The notes: generated from the letters alone by a model not told the origin. A stretch of 64,000 nt of DNA from Clostridia bacterium (GCA_017521425.1 JAFXCQ010000007.1:1-64000), one strand, 5' to 3'; shown: positions 1 to 8,660, counted from the first letter of the stretch. Numbers and translations are program-made.

Positions 1-190
1 ATTTCATAATTTGCATCTTTCGATGCATGAATTGCCTGACGGCAATGATTTGCTTTGACGTGAATTGAAATAAATTTCATAATTTGCATCTTTCGATGCA
101 TGAATTGCCTGACGGCAATGATTTGCTTTGGCGTGAATTGAAAAAATTTTCATAATTTGCATCTTACGATGCATGAATTGCCTTACGGCA
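1..190. repeat. Tandem 73-bp hairpin repeat, about 2.6 copies
   Basis: Three direct copies with an exact 73-base period are visible, the third cut short near 190. Each unit carries two perfect small hairpins: GCATC-tttc-GATGC and ATTGCC-tgac-GGCAAT (tttac/ttac variants in copy 3). The linker reads roughly tgatttgctttgacgtgaat followed by tgaaat. The array starts at the window edge, so it probably extends to the left. Units and linkers differ from CRISPR repeats because every base of the unit is conserved and there are no unique spacers. Similar hairpin strings occur at 57304-57490 and 59505-59700. Confidence 0.9.
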
Positions 191-287
191 TTATATGAGT
201 GTTATCTTTTATTTGTTTTTTGAAAACTTTTTCGGGTTATAACCGCAAAACGTTTTAATCATGAAGTTTAATTAAATAATTATTCAG

Positions 288-316
288 TTGCAAATGCTCA
301 TTGTATATCTTATAAT
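288..316 (+). promoter_or_regulatory. Sigma-A type promoter for the glycoside hydrolase operon
   Basis: TTGCAA (288-293), 17-base spacer, TATAAT (311-316). It lies 36 bases upstream of the ATG at 352, whose RBS is GGAGATG. Confidence 0.7.
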
Positions 317-351
317 AAAAACAATAAATCAATACAAACGGAGATGTTTTT

Positions 352-2295
352 ATGTTAAGAAAAAGGCAAGTACACCTTGATTTTCATACAAGTGAATTTG
401 TACCGGTTGGCGACAAGTTCAGTAAAGAGCAGTTTCAGAGTGCTTTGAAGGCAGGGCACGTTGATTCTATTACCGTTTTTTCAAAATGCCATCACGGCTG
501 GTCTTACCACCCGACAGAAGCTAACGAAATGCACCCGACTTTAAAATTTGATTTATTAGGCGCACAACTTGAAGCATGTAAAGAAATAAATGTAAATGCG
601 CCTGTTTATATTTCTGCAGGATTTGACGAAAAAGATTTTTTAAGACACCCCGAGTGGCGGTGTGTTGTTTCGCTTGATAAAGAAAGACAAAAGGAATTTG
701 AAAATGAAGTACATTTTCATCAGTTGTGCTTTAACACAGGGTATCTTGATGTTTTGTGCAGCCAGATTGAAGAAGTAATGGTAAAATACAACCCGTGTGG
801 TATTTTCCTCGATATTGTTGCACCAAAAATCTGTTATTGCGAGAGCTGTCAGAGGGATATGAAAACACTCGGCTTAAATATTGAAAATGAAAATGACAGA
901 GAGAAGTTTTCGCAGATTGTTTTTAATAAATATCTTGATGCAACTGAAAATGCAGTCAGAAAATATAGCGCAACTGCTACAATTTTTCAGAATCAGGGAC
1001 ATATTCCAAAAGGCGATTATCGCTACATAGAGAAAAATACGCATCTCGAACTTGAAAGTTTACCAACAGGTGGTTGGGGGTACGACCATTTTCCGCTTTC
1101 TGCATCATATACACGAACACTCAAAGATGTTGAATTTTTGGGTATGACAGGTAAGTTTCATCATTCGTGGGGTGAGTTCGGCGGTTTCAAGCATCCTAAT
1201 GCTTTAATTTATGAAGCAGGTTTAAGCATTATGAATGGTGCGGGTTGCTCCGTTGGTGACCAGATGCACCCATCAGGCGAAATGAATATGGCTACCTATA
1301 ATCTTATAGGTAAGGCGTATTCAATGGTAGAAGAAAAAGAACCCTGGTTAATAAATGCTAAAAATACGGCAGATATAGCAGTTTTAAGTGCAGAGTCAAT
1401 TACAGGAGACAGAGATGTAAAAGCAGACACAGGTGCTAACAGAATGTTACTTGAAAGCAATTATTTATACAATTTCATTGATGAAACAATGGATATTTCA
1501 ATATATAAGTTGCTTGTTTTGCCTGATGTACAAGGTGTTTCAGACGAATTTATAAAAAAAGTAAAAGCGTTTTTAAGTAATGGTGGTAAAGTCATTGCAA
1601 GTGGTGAATCAATAATTAAAAACAATAAATTTGTACTTGATGTCGGTGCAGAATACTTGGGCAAAAATGAATTTTCACCGACATATTTAGTTCCTCAGTA
1701 TGACACAGTAAATGGTGTTACTGAGTATTTAATGCGTGCGAATTCTTATAAATTTGAAGTTAATAGTGGTGAAGTAGTTGCAAGTATGCAAAATCCGTAT
1801 TTTAACAGAACATTTGAACACTTCTGTTCACATATGCACGCACCAAACAATCCCGAAGAAAGCTTCCCGGGGGCAGTTATAAATAAAAATATCGCATATA
1901 TTGGTTGGGATATTTTTTCTGCTTATGCAAAACTTGGTCACATCTGCTTTAAAGAGCTTTTTAAAGCAATTCTTGAAAAAATGCTTGGTGACGACAAAAC
2001 AGTTTCTGTAAATATTCCTGATAAAGCGGTTGTTACATACACTTATCAGGAAAAAGAACAAAGAAATATTTTGCACCTTTTATATGCTCACACAACAGTA
2101 CGTGGTGAAAATACAGAAGTAATTGAAGATACTGTTCCGCTTTATAATGTGAAATGTTCCGTGAAACACAGTAAAAAACCGAGAAAAGTGTCGCTTCAGC
2201 CACATAACGAAGAAATACCATTTGAATTTATAAATGGAGAAGTAAAATTCACAGTTCCGAAAGTAGATATACACGCAATGGTGGTTATAGAATGA
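352..2295 (+). CDS. GHL6-type glycoside hydrolase with beta-galactosidase trimerisation-like domain
   Basis: A 647-residue cytoplasmic protein without a signal peptide. The N-terminal half (about 1-340) reads as a TIM-barrel of the hypothetical glycosyl hydrolase 6 type: an early histidine-rich strand (HLDFHTSEF), then KCHHGWSYHP, and a strand ending in the acidic motif GIFLDI near 150 with a C-x2-C pair just after it (CYCESC). About 385-425 (LVLPDVQGV, then NGGKVIASGE) resembles the beta-galactosidase trimerisation/GATase-like domain. This architecture is known from GH151-like alpha-L-fucosidases and GH42 relatives, so a fucosidase or galactosidase is possible, but the substrate is not proven. 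The next gene overlaps by 4 bases (ATGA), so the two are co-translated. Confidence 0.75.
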   Translation: MLRKRQVHLDFHTSEFVPVGDKFSKEQFQSALKAGHVDSITVFSKCHHGWSYHPTEANEMHPTLKFDLLGAQLEACKEINVNAPVYISAGFDEKDFLRHPEWRCVVSLDKERQKEFENEVHFHQLCFNTGYLDVLCSQIEEVMVKYNPCGIFLDIVAPKICYCESCQRDMKTLGLNIENENDREKFSQIVFNKYLDATENAVRKYSATATIFQNQGHIPKGDYRYIEKNTHLELESLPTGGWGYDHFPLSASYTRTLKDVEFLGMTGKFHHSWGEFGGFKHPNALIYEAGLSIMNGAGCSVGDQMHPSGEMNMATYNLIGKAYSMVEEKEPWLINAKNTADIAVLSAESITGDRDVKADTGANRMLLESNYLYNFIDETMDISIYKLLVLPDVQGVSDEFIKKVKAFLSNGGKVIASGESIIKNNKFVLDVGAEYLGKNEFSPTYLVPQYDTVNGVTEYLMRANSYKFEVNSGEVVASMQNPYFNRTFEHFCSHMHAPNNPEESFPGAVINKNIAYIGWDIFSAYAKLGHICFKELFKAILEKMLGDDKTVSVNIPDKAVVTYTYQEKEQRNILHLLYAHTTVRGENTEVIEDTVPLYNVKCSVKHSKKPRKVSLQPHNEEIPFEFINGEVKFTVPKVDIHAMVVIE

Positions 2296-3020
2296 AACTT
2301 TTATCAATAGGCAACAGTTTTTCAACTGATTCTCATAAGTTTTTACATAGTATTGCAGAGCAGAACGGTGTGAATTTAGAGTGCTACAACCTTTTTATTG
2401 GCGGTTGTTCACTTGAGACACATTGGATAAATTATGCCAAAAACAATGCGTTTTACGATTTAGAAATAAACGGAAATGAAGCAACAAGAAAAATCAGTAT
2501 AAATGAAGCACTTACTATGGAAAAGTGGGATGTAGTCACTGTTCAGCAGGCGAGTGCGTTTAGCGGTATTTTTGATAGTTTCATACCATTTTTAACCGAT
2601 TTAGTTGCGGTTGTAAAAGAAAAAGCGCCAACTGCTAAAATTTATTTTCACGAAACATGGAGTTATGAAATCGGCTCACTTCACGAAGGATTTTTAAACT
2701 ACAACAGTAATCAGAAAGAAATGTATTTGAGCATTAAAGAATCAAGTAAAAAAGCAAGTGATTTAATAAATGCAGAAATTATTCCTACAGGCGATATTGT
2801 TCAGCTGGTAAGAGAAATTATTCCCGAATTTGATTATAAAAACGGCGGTTTGTCACTATGTCGCGACAGTTTTCATCTCTCTGAAGATTATGGCAGATTT
2901 TTAGCAGGTGCAGTCTGGTTTAAAAAATTAACAGGCAAAAATTTAAAAGAACAACCATTTATGAATTTTGATTATGATATTTTAAAAAAGTTAATAAAAG
3001 TGATAAACGAAAAGGTCTGA
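2292..3020 (+). CDS. SGNH/GDSL hydrolase-like protein (DUF4886 type)
   Basis: A 242-residue protein whose N-terminus MKLLSIGNSFS carries the block I serine of SGNH hydrolases (S10 region). A late D-x2-H (DSFHLS, about 192-196) supplies the expected Asp/His pair. Internal VTVQQAS resembles block III. DUF4886 members are commonly encoded beside polysaccharide-degrading enzymes and are thought to remove acyl groups from glycans. The 4-base ATGA overlap with the upstream glycoside hydrolase fits a joint role in trimming a decorated oligosaccharide. No signal peptide is visible, so the substrate would be imported. Ester specificity cannot be read from sequence. Confidence 0.75.
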   Translation: MKLLSIGNSFSTDSHKFLHSIAEQNGVNLECYNLFIGGCSLETHWINYAKNNAFYDLEINGNEATRKISINEALTMEKWDVVTVQQASAFSGIFDSFIPFLTDLVAVVKEKAPTAKIYFHETWSYEIGSLHEGFLNYNSNQKEMYLSIKESSKKASDLINAEIIPTGDIVQLVREIIPEFDYKNGGLSLCRDSFHLSEDYGRFLAGAVWFKKLTGKNLKEQPFMNFDYDILKKLIKVINEKV

Positions 3021-3023
3021 AAC

Positions 3024-3058
3024 AAAGCACTCATTGAAAAATGGGTGCTTTCTTTTTA
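3024..3058 (+). terminator. Intrinsic terminator after the GH/SGNH pair
   Basis: AAAGCACTCATT-gaaa-AATGGGTGCTTT stem-loop followed by ctttttatt. Confidence 0.85.
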
Positions 3059-3120
3059 TTAAAAATGGAATTTTACAAGAAAATGTTTCCTGAACAAAGA
3101 CTCTACACACTTCCAAACAG

Positions 3121-3438
3121 TTGTTTTATAATTTAAAAAAAGAAAATTGTGGGGGAGTGGTTACATTAGACAGCAAAAAAATAAAAGGGGAAAATCTGAA
3201 TGGCTCTTACAGTGAACTGGCATCTTTTTTAGGAGTTGAAACAGTTTTAAAAATTCATTCTAAATACAGAGGAACGCAGATGTTTTTTCCTGTTGAGCTT
3301 TTCAGCAGAGATTTTATAAGAGAGCAGATAGTCAATGAATACAACGGGAGCAATATAAGGGAGTTAGCAATTAAATATGGCTACACTGAAAAATGGATAA
3401 GAAAAATTGTAAAAGAAAACAAAATAAAGGGTGGATGA
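3121..3438 (+). CDS. Mor-like transcription activator family protein (copy 1)
   Basis: A small protein, about 85-105 residues, with a Mor/Middle-operon-regulator type layout: an N-terminal helix (YSELASFLGVETVLKIHSKY), a beta segment ending in FFPVELFS, and a C-terminal helix-turn-helix (EYNGSNIRELAIKYGYTEKW). A paralogue lies at 5833-6093. The start is uncertain. TTG at 3121 has no RBS, and TATAAT overlaps it (3127-3132). GTG at 3157 lies next to GGGGGA and matches the paralogue better. The stop overlaps the next gene's upstream region. It probably regulates its own neighbourhood; no target site is visible. Confidence 0.65.
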   Translation: MFYNLKKENCGGVVTLDSKKIKGENLNGSYSELASFLGVETVLKIHSKYRGTQMFFPVELFSRDFIREQIVNEYNGSNIRELAIKYGYTEKWIRKIVKENKIKGG

Positions 3439-3439
3439 T

Positions 3440-4546
3440 ATGGAAAACAAAAATAATCAGCAAGACAAGAAAAAACAGCTGGTAGTTGTAGTTCTGATTA
3501 TTGCAATAGTTGCAGTTATTGGTTATGTAGTATCAGGCAGTTCAAAAGGTAAATCTGAATTAAAAAACGAATTGCCGTTGACTGAGGACAATCTGACTTA
3601 TTGCTGGGAAAAGGAAGAAAACGAAGAAGAATACAGATACACTTTGGATTTTTGTGTGGGTAACGAGGTTATATATGCCCGTTATACAGGTGATGAAACA
3701 GTTCCATCGCTTGTTTCCATCAGAAGTAATTACCAGATAAATGAAAATATGATTAATATAAGTTTTGAACTTGACGGAGAAAGTTTTTCTGAAACATATT
3801 ACGCATCCGTTTCGGCAGAAAAATTGATTCTTTCGCAAATAGAAGATGGCGGAACTTTTCTTGTAGGTACATATAAAAATACGCAATTGGCAGAAAGCGA
3901 AACTGCCACTGTTTCTGATGGAGTAACAGACACAACTGAAATTAATACGAGCACAGAAACAACACAGGTTTCTACAACAAAGGCACCAACAACTGTACCT
4001 GCTACAACAAAGCCCCCTGAAACAGAAGCGCCTTTTTCAGAACCCTGGCGACAGGCGTATGCGGATTACGCTGGAAAAGCTTCAAAAGAAGGTTTTGTGT
4101 CATTTAGCTTAATATATGTAGATGATGACGATATTCCCGAATTATTTCTCGGGGGTGATTGTGAAGCAACGGGCGAAAGAATCTGTACTTACAAAAACGG
4201 ACAAATTATAGAGCAGAATTTCCCCAGACTTGACGGAACTTCTTATATAGAAAAAAGCGGTCTGATAGAAAATTGCTATGGGAATATGGGTTGCTATGGT
4301 ATGGACTTGTACAGATTAAATAACGGAAAATTTGAAATAGTGCATTCTGGATATTATGAAGAAGGCTACTCATCACTTGGGGAAGTTTACGTTACTTGTT
4401 ATTTAGATGGCAGAGAAGTTGAAAAAACAGAATTAGATAGCACTTTTGCTGGAAGTTTTGATACAAATAGAGCCACCTTTGCATTTAATGGTGCAGAGTA
4501 TGACTGTGAAAGTTTTAAATATATAGTAATGGGCAATACTTTTTAA
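3440..4546 (+). CDS. Membrane-anchored extracytoplasmic protein with Thr-rich linker
   Basis: An uncharacterised 368-residue protein. A short Lys/Asn/Gln-rich cytoplasmic tail precedes one strong transmembrane helix (about residues 13-32, VVVVLIIAIVAVIGYVV). An extracellular beta-rich domain then runs to about 155, followed by a Thr/Ser/Pro linker (TTETTQVSTTKAPTTVPATT region, about 165-200). The C-terminal domain starts with a D-rich stretch YVDDDDIPELFLGG, typical of Ca-binding propeller-like repeats in clostridial surface proteins. ATG 3440 is preferred over GTG 3431 because AAAGGGTGG lies 5 bases upstream of it. It follows the Mor-like gene directly and is probably co-transcribed. Confidence 0.65.
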   Translation: MENKNNQQDKKKQLVVVVLIIAIVAVIGYVVSGSSKGKSELKNELPLTEDNLTYCWEKEENEEEYRYTLDFCVGNEVIYARYTGDETVPSLVSIRSNYQINENMINISFELDGESFSETYYASVSAEKLILSQIEDGGTFLVGTYKNTQLAESETATVSDGVTDTTEINTSTETTQVSTTKAPTTVPATTKPPETEAPFSEPWRQAYADYAGKASKEGFVSFSLIYVDDDDIPELFLGGDCEATGERICTYKNGQIIEQNFPRLDGTSYIEKSGLIENCYGNMGCYGMDLYRLNNGKFEIVHSGYYEEGYSSLGEVYVTCYLDGREVEKTELDSTFAGSFDTNRATFAFNGAEYDCESFKYIVMGNTF

Positions 4547-4571
4547 TTTAGTGTGAAAGGAATTAAAAAAA

Positions 4572-5339
4572 ATGAAAGAAAAAATTATAAAACATATTAA
4601 TGCTATACTTTGTGCTATTTGCGTTATTGCGTTGGCGTTACCGTTTTCATCAGTAGATGTTTCTACTTCTGCTTTTGGTGTTTCTGCAGATTCATCAAGC
4701 AGTGTGAATGGTTTTACAATGATAACAGATGCAGGCATGTGGGGATTTTTATTCTTAATAGCAATTGTAGTAATTTTGGCAACAACATATATAGGTAAAT
4801 TTGCAGGTTATAAAAAAATTGCCTGTCTTGCTTCACCCGCGGTTATGCTTATAAGTATTTTTATAGCACCAGGTCAGCTTAGTGCAGATGGTGGTGGCGG
4901 AGAATATTCTGTTGATATTGATATTTCTTACGGACCTGGATTTTTTATAATTCTTGTAGCGACTGTTTTACTTCTTGGTATAGGTTTAATAAGATTTTTA
5001 GATTTAAAGGGTAACGCAATTTTTGATTTAATCAACTGTGCAGAGGAGGGCGAAGCAACCGAAACTCCACAAATCACACCAAGTGTAGATTTAGGTGCAG
5101 CGGCAGAAAAATTAGGTAATGTTACAAAAAATATTACCGAATCTGTTACTCAACAGGCAGGTAATATAGTTGAAAAAGCAAAAGAAGCGGCACAGGCAAA
5201 ACCGGCACCGCAACCAAAATACAACAGCGATCATGTTATGGAGCAAATAAACAAATTGTTTGAAATGAAAGAAAAAGGTGTTCTCACAGAAGAAGAATTC
5301 ACACAGAAAAAAGCAGAATTTTTAAATAAATTGCAATAA
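4572..5339 (+). CDS. Multi-pass membrane protein with C-terminal SHOCT domain
   Basis: A 255-residue protein. Hydrophobic stretches near residues 7-27, 55-75, 80-98 and 118-140 predict four membrane helices. A soluble helical tail follows. The last 33 residues (MEQINKLFEMKEKGVLTEEE and on) match the SHOCT oligomerisation motif, with the usual L-x3-G-xLT-xEEF-x2-KK pattern. A Gly-rich loop (DGGGGEYS, about 116) sits between helices. SHOCT proteins are often membrane-associated with unknown function. It lies 25 bases after the Thr-rich surface protein, so the pair may form an envelope module. Confidence 0.65.
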   Translation: MKEKIIKHINAILCAICVIALALPFSSVDVSTSAFGVSADSSSSVNGFTMITDAGMWGFLFLIAIVVILATTYIGKFAGYKKIACLASPAVMLISIFIAPGQLSADGGGGEYSVDIDISYGPGFFIILVATVLLLGIGLIRFLDLKGNAIFDLINCAEEGEATETPQITPSVDLGAAAEKLGNVTKNITESVTQQAGNIVEKAKEAAQAKPAPQPKYNSDHVMEQINKLFEMKEKGVLTEEEFTQKKAEFLNKLQ

Positions 5340-5432
5340 TTTTTAAAGAAGGTCAAAGTCTGTCCATGTTCTACGATATTATAAAGATGCAAACAAGAAA
5401 ATCTGATTTGCAATTAAAAGGTGGTAGAAAAA

Positions 5433-5552
5433 ATGGGCACGGGTATAAAACTGGTTCTGTGTGTTGTAGATTTCATAATAATAAAAGTTTTTGAAGCAGA
5501 ACCGTTATTTTCGTTTGTTTATGAGGATATCTGGGATGAAGATGAAGAATAA
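5433..5552 (+). CDS. Small acidic membrane-type ORF, 39 residues
   Basis: ATG at 5433 is preceded by AAAAGGTGG (5416-5424). The product begins MGTGIKLVLCVVDFIIIKVF, a single possible membrane helix, and ends in an acidic tail (YEDIWDEDEE). Its stop at 5550-5552 touches the RBS of the next small ORF, a typical operon arrangement. No family is recognised. Being short, it is supported only by RBS quality and tight spacing. Confidence 0.5.
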   Translation: MGTGIKLVLCVVDFIIIKVFEAEPLFSFVYEDIWDEDEE

Positions 5553-5566
5553 AAGGAGGCAAAATA

Positions 5567-5728
5567 ATGTTTTTCAAAAATAACACTATGATTAAAGACG
5601 CAGTAAAAGAAGGCGAAAAACCACAGGGAAGAAAAATGAACTGGGAACAAGGTAAAGAATATTCACAAAACAAAAACAATTCTCAATCACAAAGCGTGGA
5701 TATTTTAGATTTATTTAAAAACAGATAA
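5567..5728 (+). CDS. Small hydrophilic protein, 53 residues
   Basis: ATG at 5567 follows a near-perfect RBS, AAAAGGAGG (5551-5559), 7 bases away. The product starts MFFKNNTMIKDAVKEGEKPQ, is rich in Lys, Asn and Gln, and ends with the short hydrophobic motif DILDLFKNR. It resembles small clostridial soluble peptides with no assigned function. It sits 14 bases after the acidic membrane peptide and before the second Mor-like gene, so the pair is probably translated together. Confidence 0.55.
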   Translation: MFFKNNTMIKDAVKEGEKPQGRKMNWEQGKEYSQNKNNSQSQSVDILDLFKNR

Positions 5729-5832
5729 ATATTTTAACGTCATTATTTTACACATCCTTTCTTTTAAAAGCCAGAATCTGTCCATCTTGATTGTTATTAT
5801 TAAATCAGATAATAACAAAGGAGGGGCAGATT

Positions 5833-6093
5833 TTGGCATTGAAAGAAAATAAAACTGAAAAATTCTCATTGGTTTATAAAGAAATAGCAGAACTTATTGG
5901 TGAAGAAAATACTATTGTTTTATACAATCACTTTAAAGGTCAACAAATTTCATTCCCGTTGCATTTATATTCGGGTAAATATATTAAAAAATGCATTGTT
6001 GAAGAATTTGATGGTTCCAATGTCAGGGAACTGGCGCTAAAATATGATTTTACAGAACGGTGGATAAGAAAAATTTTATCTGAAAAAAATTAA
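5833..6093 (+). CDS. Mor-like transcription activator family protein (copy 2)
   Basis: An 86-residue paralogue of the 3121-3438 product. Both share YKEIAELIGEENTI/YSELASFLGVETVL, the QxxFPxxL/YS strand and the HTH (FDGSNVRELALKYDFTERWI against YNGSNIRELAIKYGYTEKWI). The start TTG 5833 is chosen because AAAGGAGGGG (5818-5827) precedes it; reading from 5791 would place the RBS inside the coding sequence. The upstream bases (ctgtccat, then attatta) resemble those at 5352-5390 before the small ORFs, perhaps a shared promoter type. It probably acts as a local DNA-binding regulator. Confidence 0.7.
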   Translation: MALKENKTEKFSLVYKEIAELIGEENTIVLYNHFKGQQISFPLHLYSGKYIKKCIVEEFDGSNVRELALKYDFTERWIRKILSEKN

Positions 6094-6173
6094 GTTGATA
6101 TATTTATTATTATATGCTAAAATTGATGTGGTGGTCTATAATTGTCCATCACATCTTTTTGCGTGGTGATAAA

Positions 6174-7106
6174 ATGAGTGTGAATTATAAAACCAATAAA
6201 GGCTACAGACTTCTAAATATTTATAAAAGACTCAATAAAGGCGAGTTAATCAAAAAAGAAGAACTGGCAAATGACTTTAATGTGTCATTAAAAACAATTC
6301 AACGAGATATTGAAGAATTAAGATGTTTTATTGGGGAAAATGAATTTTCTGAAAGCGAAGATATTATTAAGTACAATAAATCAAAAAATGGGTACTATTT
6401 AGTACAACTTCAAAGGGAATGGCTCACTAATGAAGAAGCACTTGCTATGTGTAAAATTTTATTGGAAAGCAGAGCATTCAATAAAAAAGAAATTTCTTCG
6501 CTTATAGAAAAACTTATAGCACAGATTTCTCCGGGAGACAGAGAGGTTGCAAAAAATATAATAAATAATGAGTATAGAAATTATGTACCATTAAAACATG
6601 AAAAAGAGTTGTTTTCTGTTATATGGACTCTTTCAGAGTGCATAACAAATCAGAATAAAATTACATTCACATACACAAGACAAGATAAAAATAAAAAAGA
6701 AAAAACTGTAAAACCCGTTGCAATAATGTTCTCGGAATTTTACTTTTACTTAATAGCATTTTCTGTAGAGCCGGAAACCAATGTACCGGTAGTTTTCAGA
6801 ATTGACAGAATTGAAAATCTTAAAATCAGCAAAGAAAAATTCATAGTGCCATATAAAGATAAATTTAAAGATGGCGAATTCAGAAAAAGAATTCAGTTTA
6901 TGTATATGGGTGAACTCAAAAAGGTGGTTTTTGAATATTCAGGTATAGTAGAAGCAATATTAGATAAATTACCAACCGCAGAAATTATAGAGAATTACGA
7001 AAATGGAACCGTCTTAATTAAAGCAGAGTGTTACGGTGACGGAATAAATATGTGGCTCAATTCACAAGGTGATAAGGTTAAGATTATAGAAGAGGTAAAA
7101 TTATGA
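6174..7106 (+). CDS. HTH plus WYL-domain transcriptional regulator
   Basis: A 310-residue protein. The N-terminal 70 residues are a DeoR/HTH_11-type winged helix (KKEELANDFNVSLKTIQRDI). A linker and a WYL-type ligand-binding domain follow (about 140-225), with the core strand FYFYLIAFS in place of the classical WYL, and a C-terminal extension. WYL regulators sense small molecules or nucleic acids. ATG 6174 is chosen with upstream GTGGTGAT; an ATG at 6114 would add 20 unsupported residues. The stop overlaps the start of the HAD gene by 4 bases, so the two are coupled. Its regulon may be this pair or the preceding island. Confidence 0.8.
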   Translation: MSVNYKTNKGYRLLNIYKRLNKGELIKKEELANDFNVSLKTIQRDIEELRCFIGENEFSESEDIIKYNKSKNGYYLVQLQREWLTNEEALAMCKILLESRAFNKKEISSLIEKLIAQISPGDREVAKNIINNEYRNYVPLKHEKELFSVIWTLSECITNQNKITFTYTRQDKNKKEKTVKPVAIMFSEFYFYLIAFSVEPETNVPVVFRIDRIENLKISKEKFIVPYKDKFKDGEFRKRIQFMYMGELKKVVFEYSGIVEAILDKLPTAEIIENYENGTVLIKAECYGDGINMWLNSQGDKVKIIEEVKL

Positions 7107-7843
7107 AAATAATTGCAAGTGATTACGATGGTACATTAAACCATGGTGGAATTGATGACAAAAAAAGAAACGCAATAAAAGAATGGCGTGAAAAGGGTAA
7201 TAAATTCGGAATTGTTAGTGGTAGAATAACAGATGACCTTTTAAGAATATATAAAAAGGACAAGTTAGAGTTAGACTTTTTACTCGCGTGTAACGGTGCA
7301 GTAATTTTAACAACTGACGGAAAAATTTTAAAAGAAGACCGCGTTGATGGAGATATTTTAAAACCCATTTTAGATTTTATTTTTTCTCTGGGTGCAGACT
7401 GGGCTGCAATTCAAAGTGACAGAAGCTACATAATTGATGAAAATGATAATGACAGATTGCCCGATGAATTTACAAGAAAAACTTTACCTGAATTAAAGTA
7501 TTTTAATCAGATAAGTACTATTTTAGAAGATGATGAAGAAGCGCTTATGGTGACAAATGCTATTAAAGAAAAATTTGGCGATAAATTAAACCCGTTACAG
7601 AATGGCAGATGTATTGATATTGTATCCGCGACTATGAATAAGGCAAAGGGGCTTTATGACTATTTAGAACTTGTCGGCGGTAAATATGAAGATATGATAA
7701 CCGTTGGCGACAACATAAACGATACCCATATGATTAAAGAGTTCCGTTCTTACGCTATGGCGAACGGTGTGCAGTCAATAAAAGATATTGCAGATTATGT
7801 GACAGAGGGTATAACGGAGTTAATTGAAAAAGAAATGAACTAA
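7103..7843 (+). CDS. HAD-superfamily Cof-type phosphatase
   Basis: A 246-residue protein with HAD motif I DYDGT (D7, D9), motif II serine (GIVSGR, about 40), and motifs III/IV in the C-terminus (K near 192, GDNINDTHM near 199). A large cap between motifs II and III makes it type IIB (Cof/sugar phosphatase). Such enzymes dephosphorylate sugar phosphates or other small metabolites in the cytoplasm. It is translationally coupled to the WYL regulator through an ATGA-type 4-base overlap. The substrate is unknown. Confidence 0.85.
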   Translation: MKIIASDYDGTLNHGGIDDKKRNAIKEWREKGNKFGIVSGRITDDLLRIYKKDKLELDFLLACNGAVILTTDGKILKEDRVDGDILKPILDFIFSLGADWAAIQSDRSYIIDENDNDRLPDEFTRKTLPELKYFNQISTILEDDEEALMVTNAIKEKFGDKLNPLQNGRCIDIVSATMNKAKGLYDYLELVGGKYEDMITVGDNINDTHMIKEFRSYAMANGVQSIKDIADYVTEGITELIEKEMN

Positions 7844-7848
7844 AAAAC

Positions 7849-7885
7849 ACTCGTCAGGTTCACTTTTACCTGACGAGTTTAAATT
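7849..7885. terminator. Bidirectional intrinsic terminator between convergent genes
   Basis: ACTCGTCAGGT (7849-7859) and ACCTGACGAGT (7868-7878) form a perfect 11-bp stem. A-rich sequence lies on the left and T-rich on the right, so it works for both strands. The stop codon of the minus-strand PHP gene lies in the loop. Confidence 0.9.
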
Positions 7886-8657
7886 TATCTTCTTCTTTTA
7901 AATCCAATAAATCAACTATATTGAGAAAATTTTGTTTTGCAGTTTTTAATGCTTCTGTTTTATGTGCATCGCTACCCAAATAGAACTTGCAACCACATTC
8001 TTTTGCAATAAAAAATGGTCTTAAAAGATTTTCTTTTTCTTCTTCCGAATTAAAAATACTTTTCATATTAAGCTCTATTCCAACGCCTTTTTTCGCACAA
8101 TCAGAAAAAATATCATATAAATCATTGGTTTTTAAAAGCGAAACTGCCTTTGCGTGATCAGCTTTAAAAACATGGGTTCCTGTTAAGTGAGAAACGCCCA
8201 TTTTGTGCCAGGGCAAATCCTTTTTTAAAAGTTCTTCAAATCGTTTTAACCAAAGCTCGGCGGCTTCCTCGGGTATCTGTGGTCTTTTCTTTACTGTGTA
8301 CCTCTCAAGGTGCAGGTGAGTTGTAGAAACAGTAATAAAGTCAAAGCAATCAATATGCTCGTCACTTACACCCAAAGTGAAATTATAATCCATTTCTGCT
8401 TCTGCACCAAAGAGAAACTTAACATTTTCATCTTGTGGCAGGGGCAGAGCTTTTGTTATAAAGTTGAATCGTTGTTCAGGGTGCCATTCACCAACACTCT
8501 TTACACTTTCATCCCACAAATGATTTGTAAGACAAATTGATTTAAAATTATTCTCTTTTGCGTAATTCAGAATTGTTTCGGGTGTCTGATTTTCGTCGTG
8601 ACAACAAGGTGAAATTGTAGAATGAATGTGAAAATCGTGGTCAACTATATATTTCAT
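7866..8657 (-). CDS. PHP-domain phosphoesterase (histidinol-phosphatase-like)
   Basis: A 263-residue PHP protein. Motif I is DFHIHST (H10, H12) with a further CCHDENQ; mid-protein metal ligands are LFGAEAEMD (about 82-88) and STTHLHL; the C-terminal motif IV is LGSDAHK (about 226-232). These supply the usual trinuclear metal site. PHP proteins of this length include HisK-type histidinol phosphatases and other phosphoesterases. No his genes are near, so the exact substrate is open. It lies 3 bases downstream of the alkaline phosphatase on the same strand, so the two form a phosphate-releasing operon. Confidence 0.8.
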   Translation of the reverse strand: MKYIVDHDFHIHSTISPCCHDENQTPETILNYAKENNFKSICLTNHLWDESVKSVGEWHPEQRFNFITKALPLPQDENVKFLFGAEAEMDYNFTLGVSDEHIDCFDFITVSTTHLHLERYTVKKRPQIPEEAAELWLKRFEELLKKDLPWHKMGVSHLTGTHVFKADHAKAVSLLKTNDLYDIFSDCAKKGVGIELNMKSIFNSEEEKENLLRPFFIAKECGCKFYLGSDAHKTEALKTAKQNFLNIVDLLDLKEEDKFKLVR

Positions 8658-8660
8658 AAT

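Noticed and set aside
1-190. CRISPR array
   Set aside because: All 73 bases of each unit are repeated, so there are no unique spacers, and no cas genes are present.
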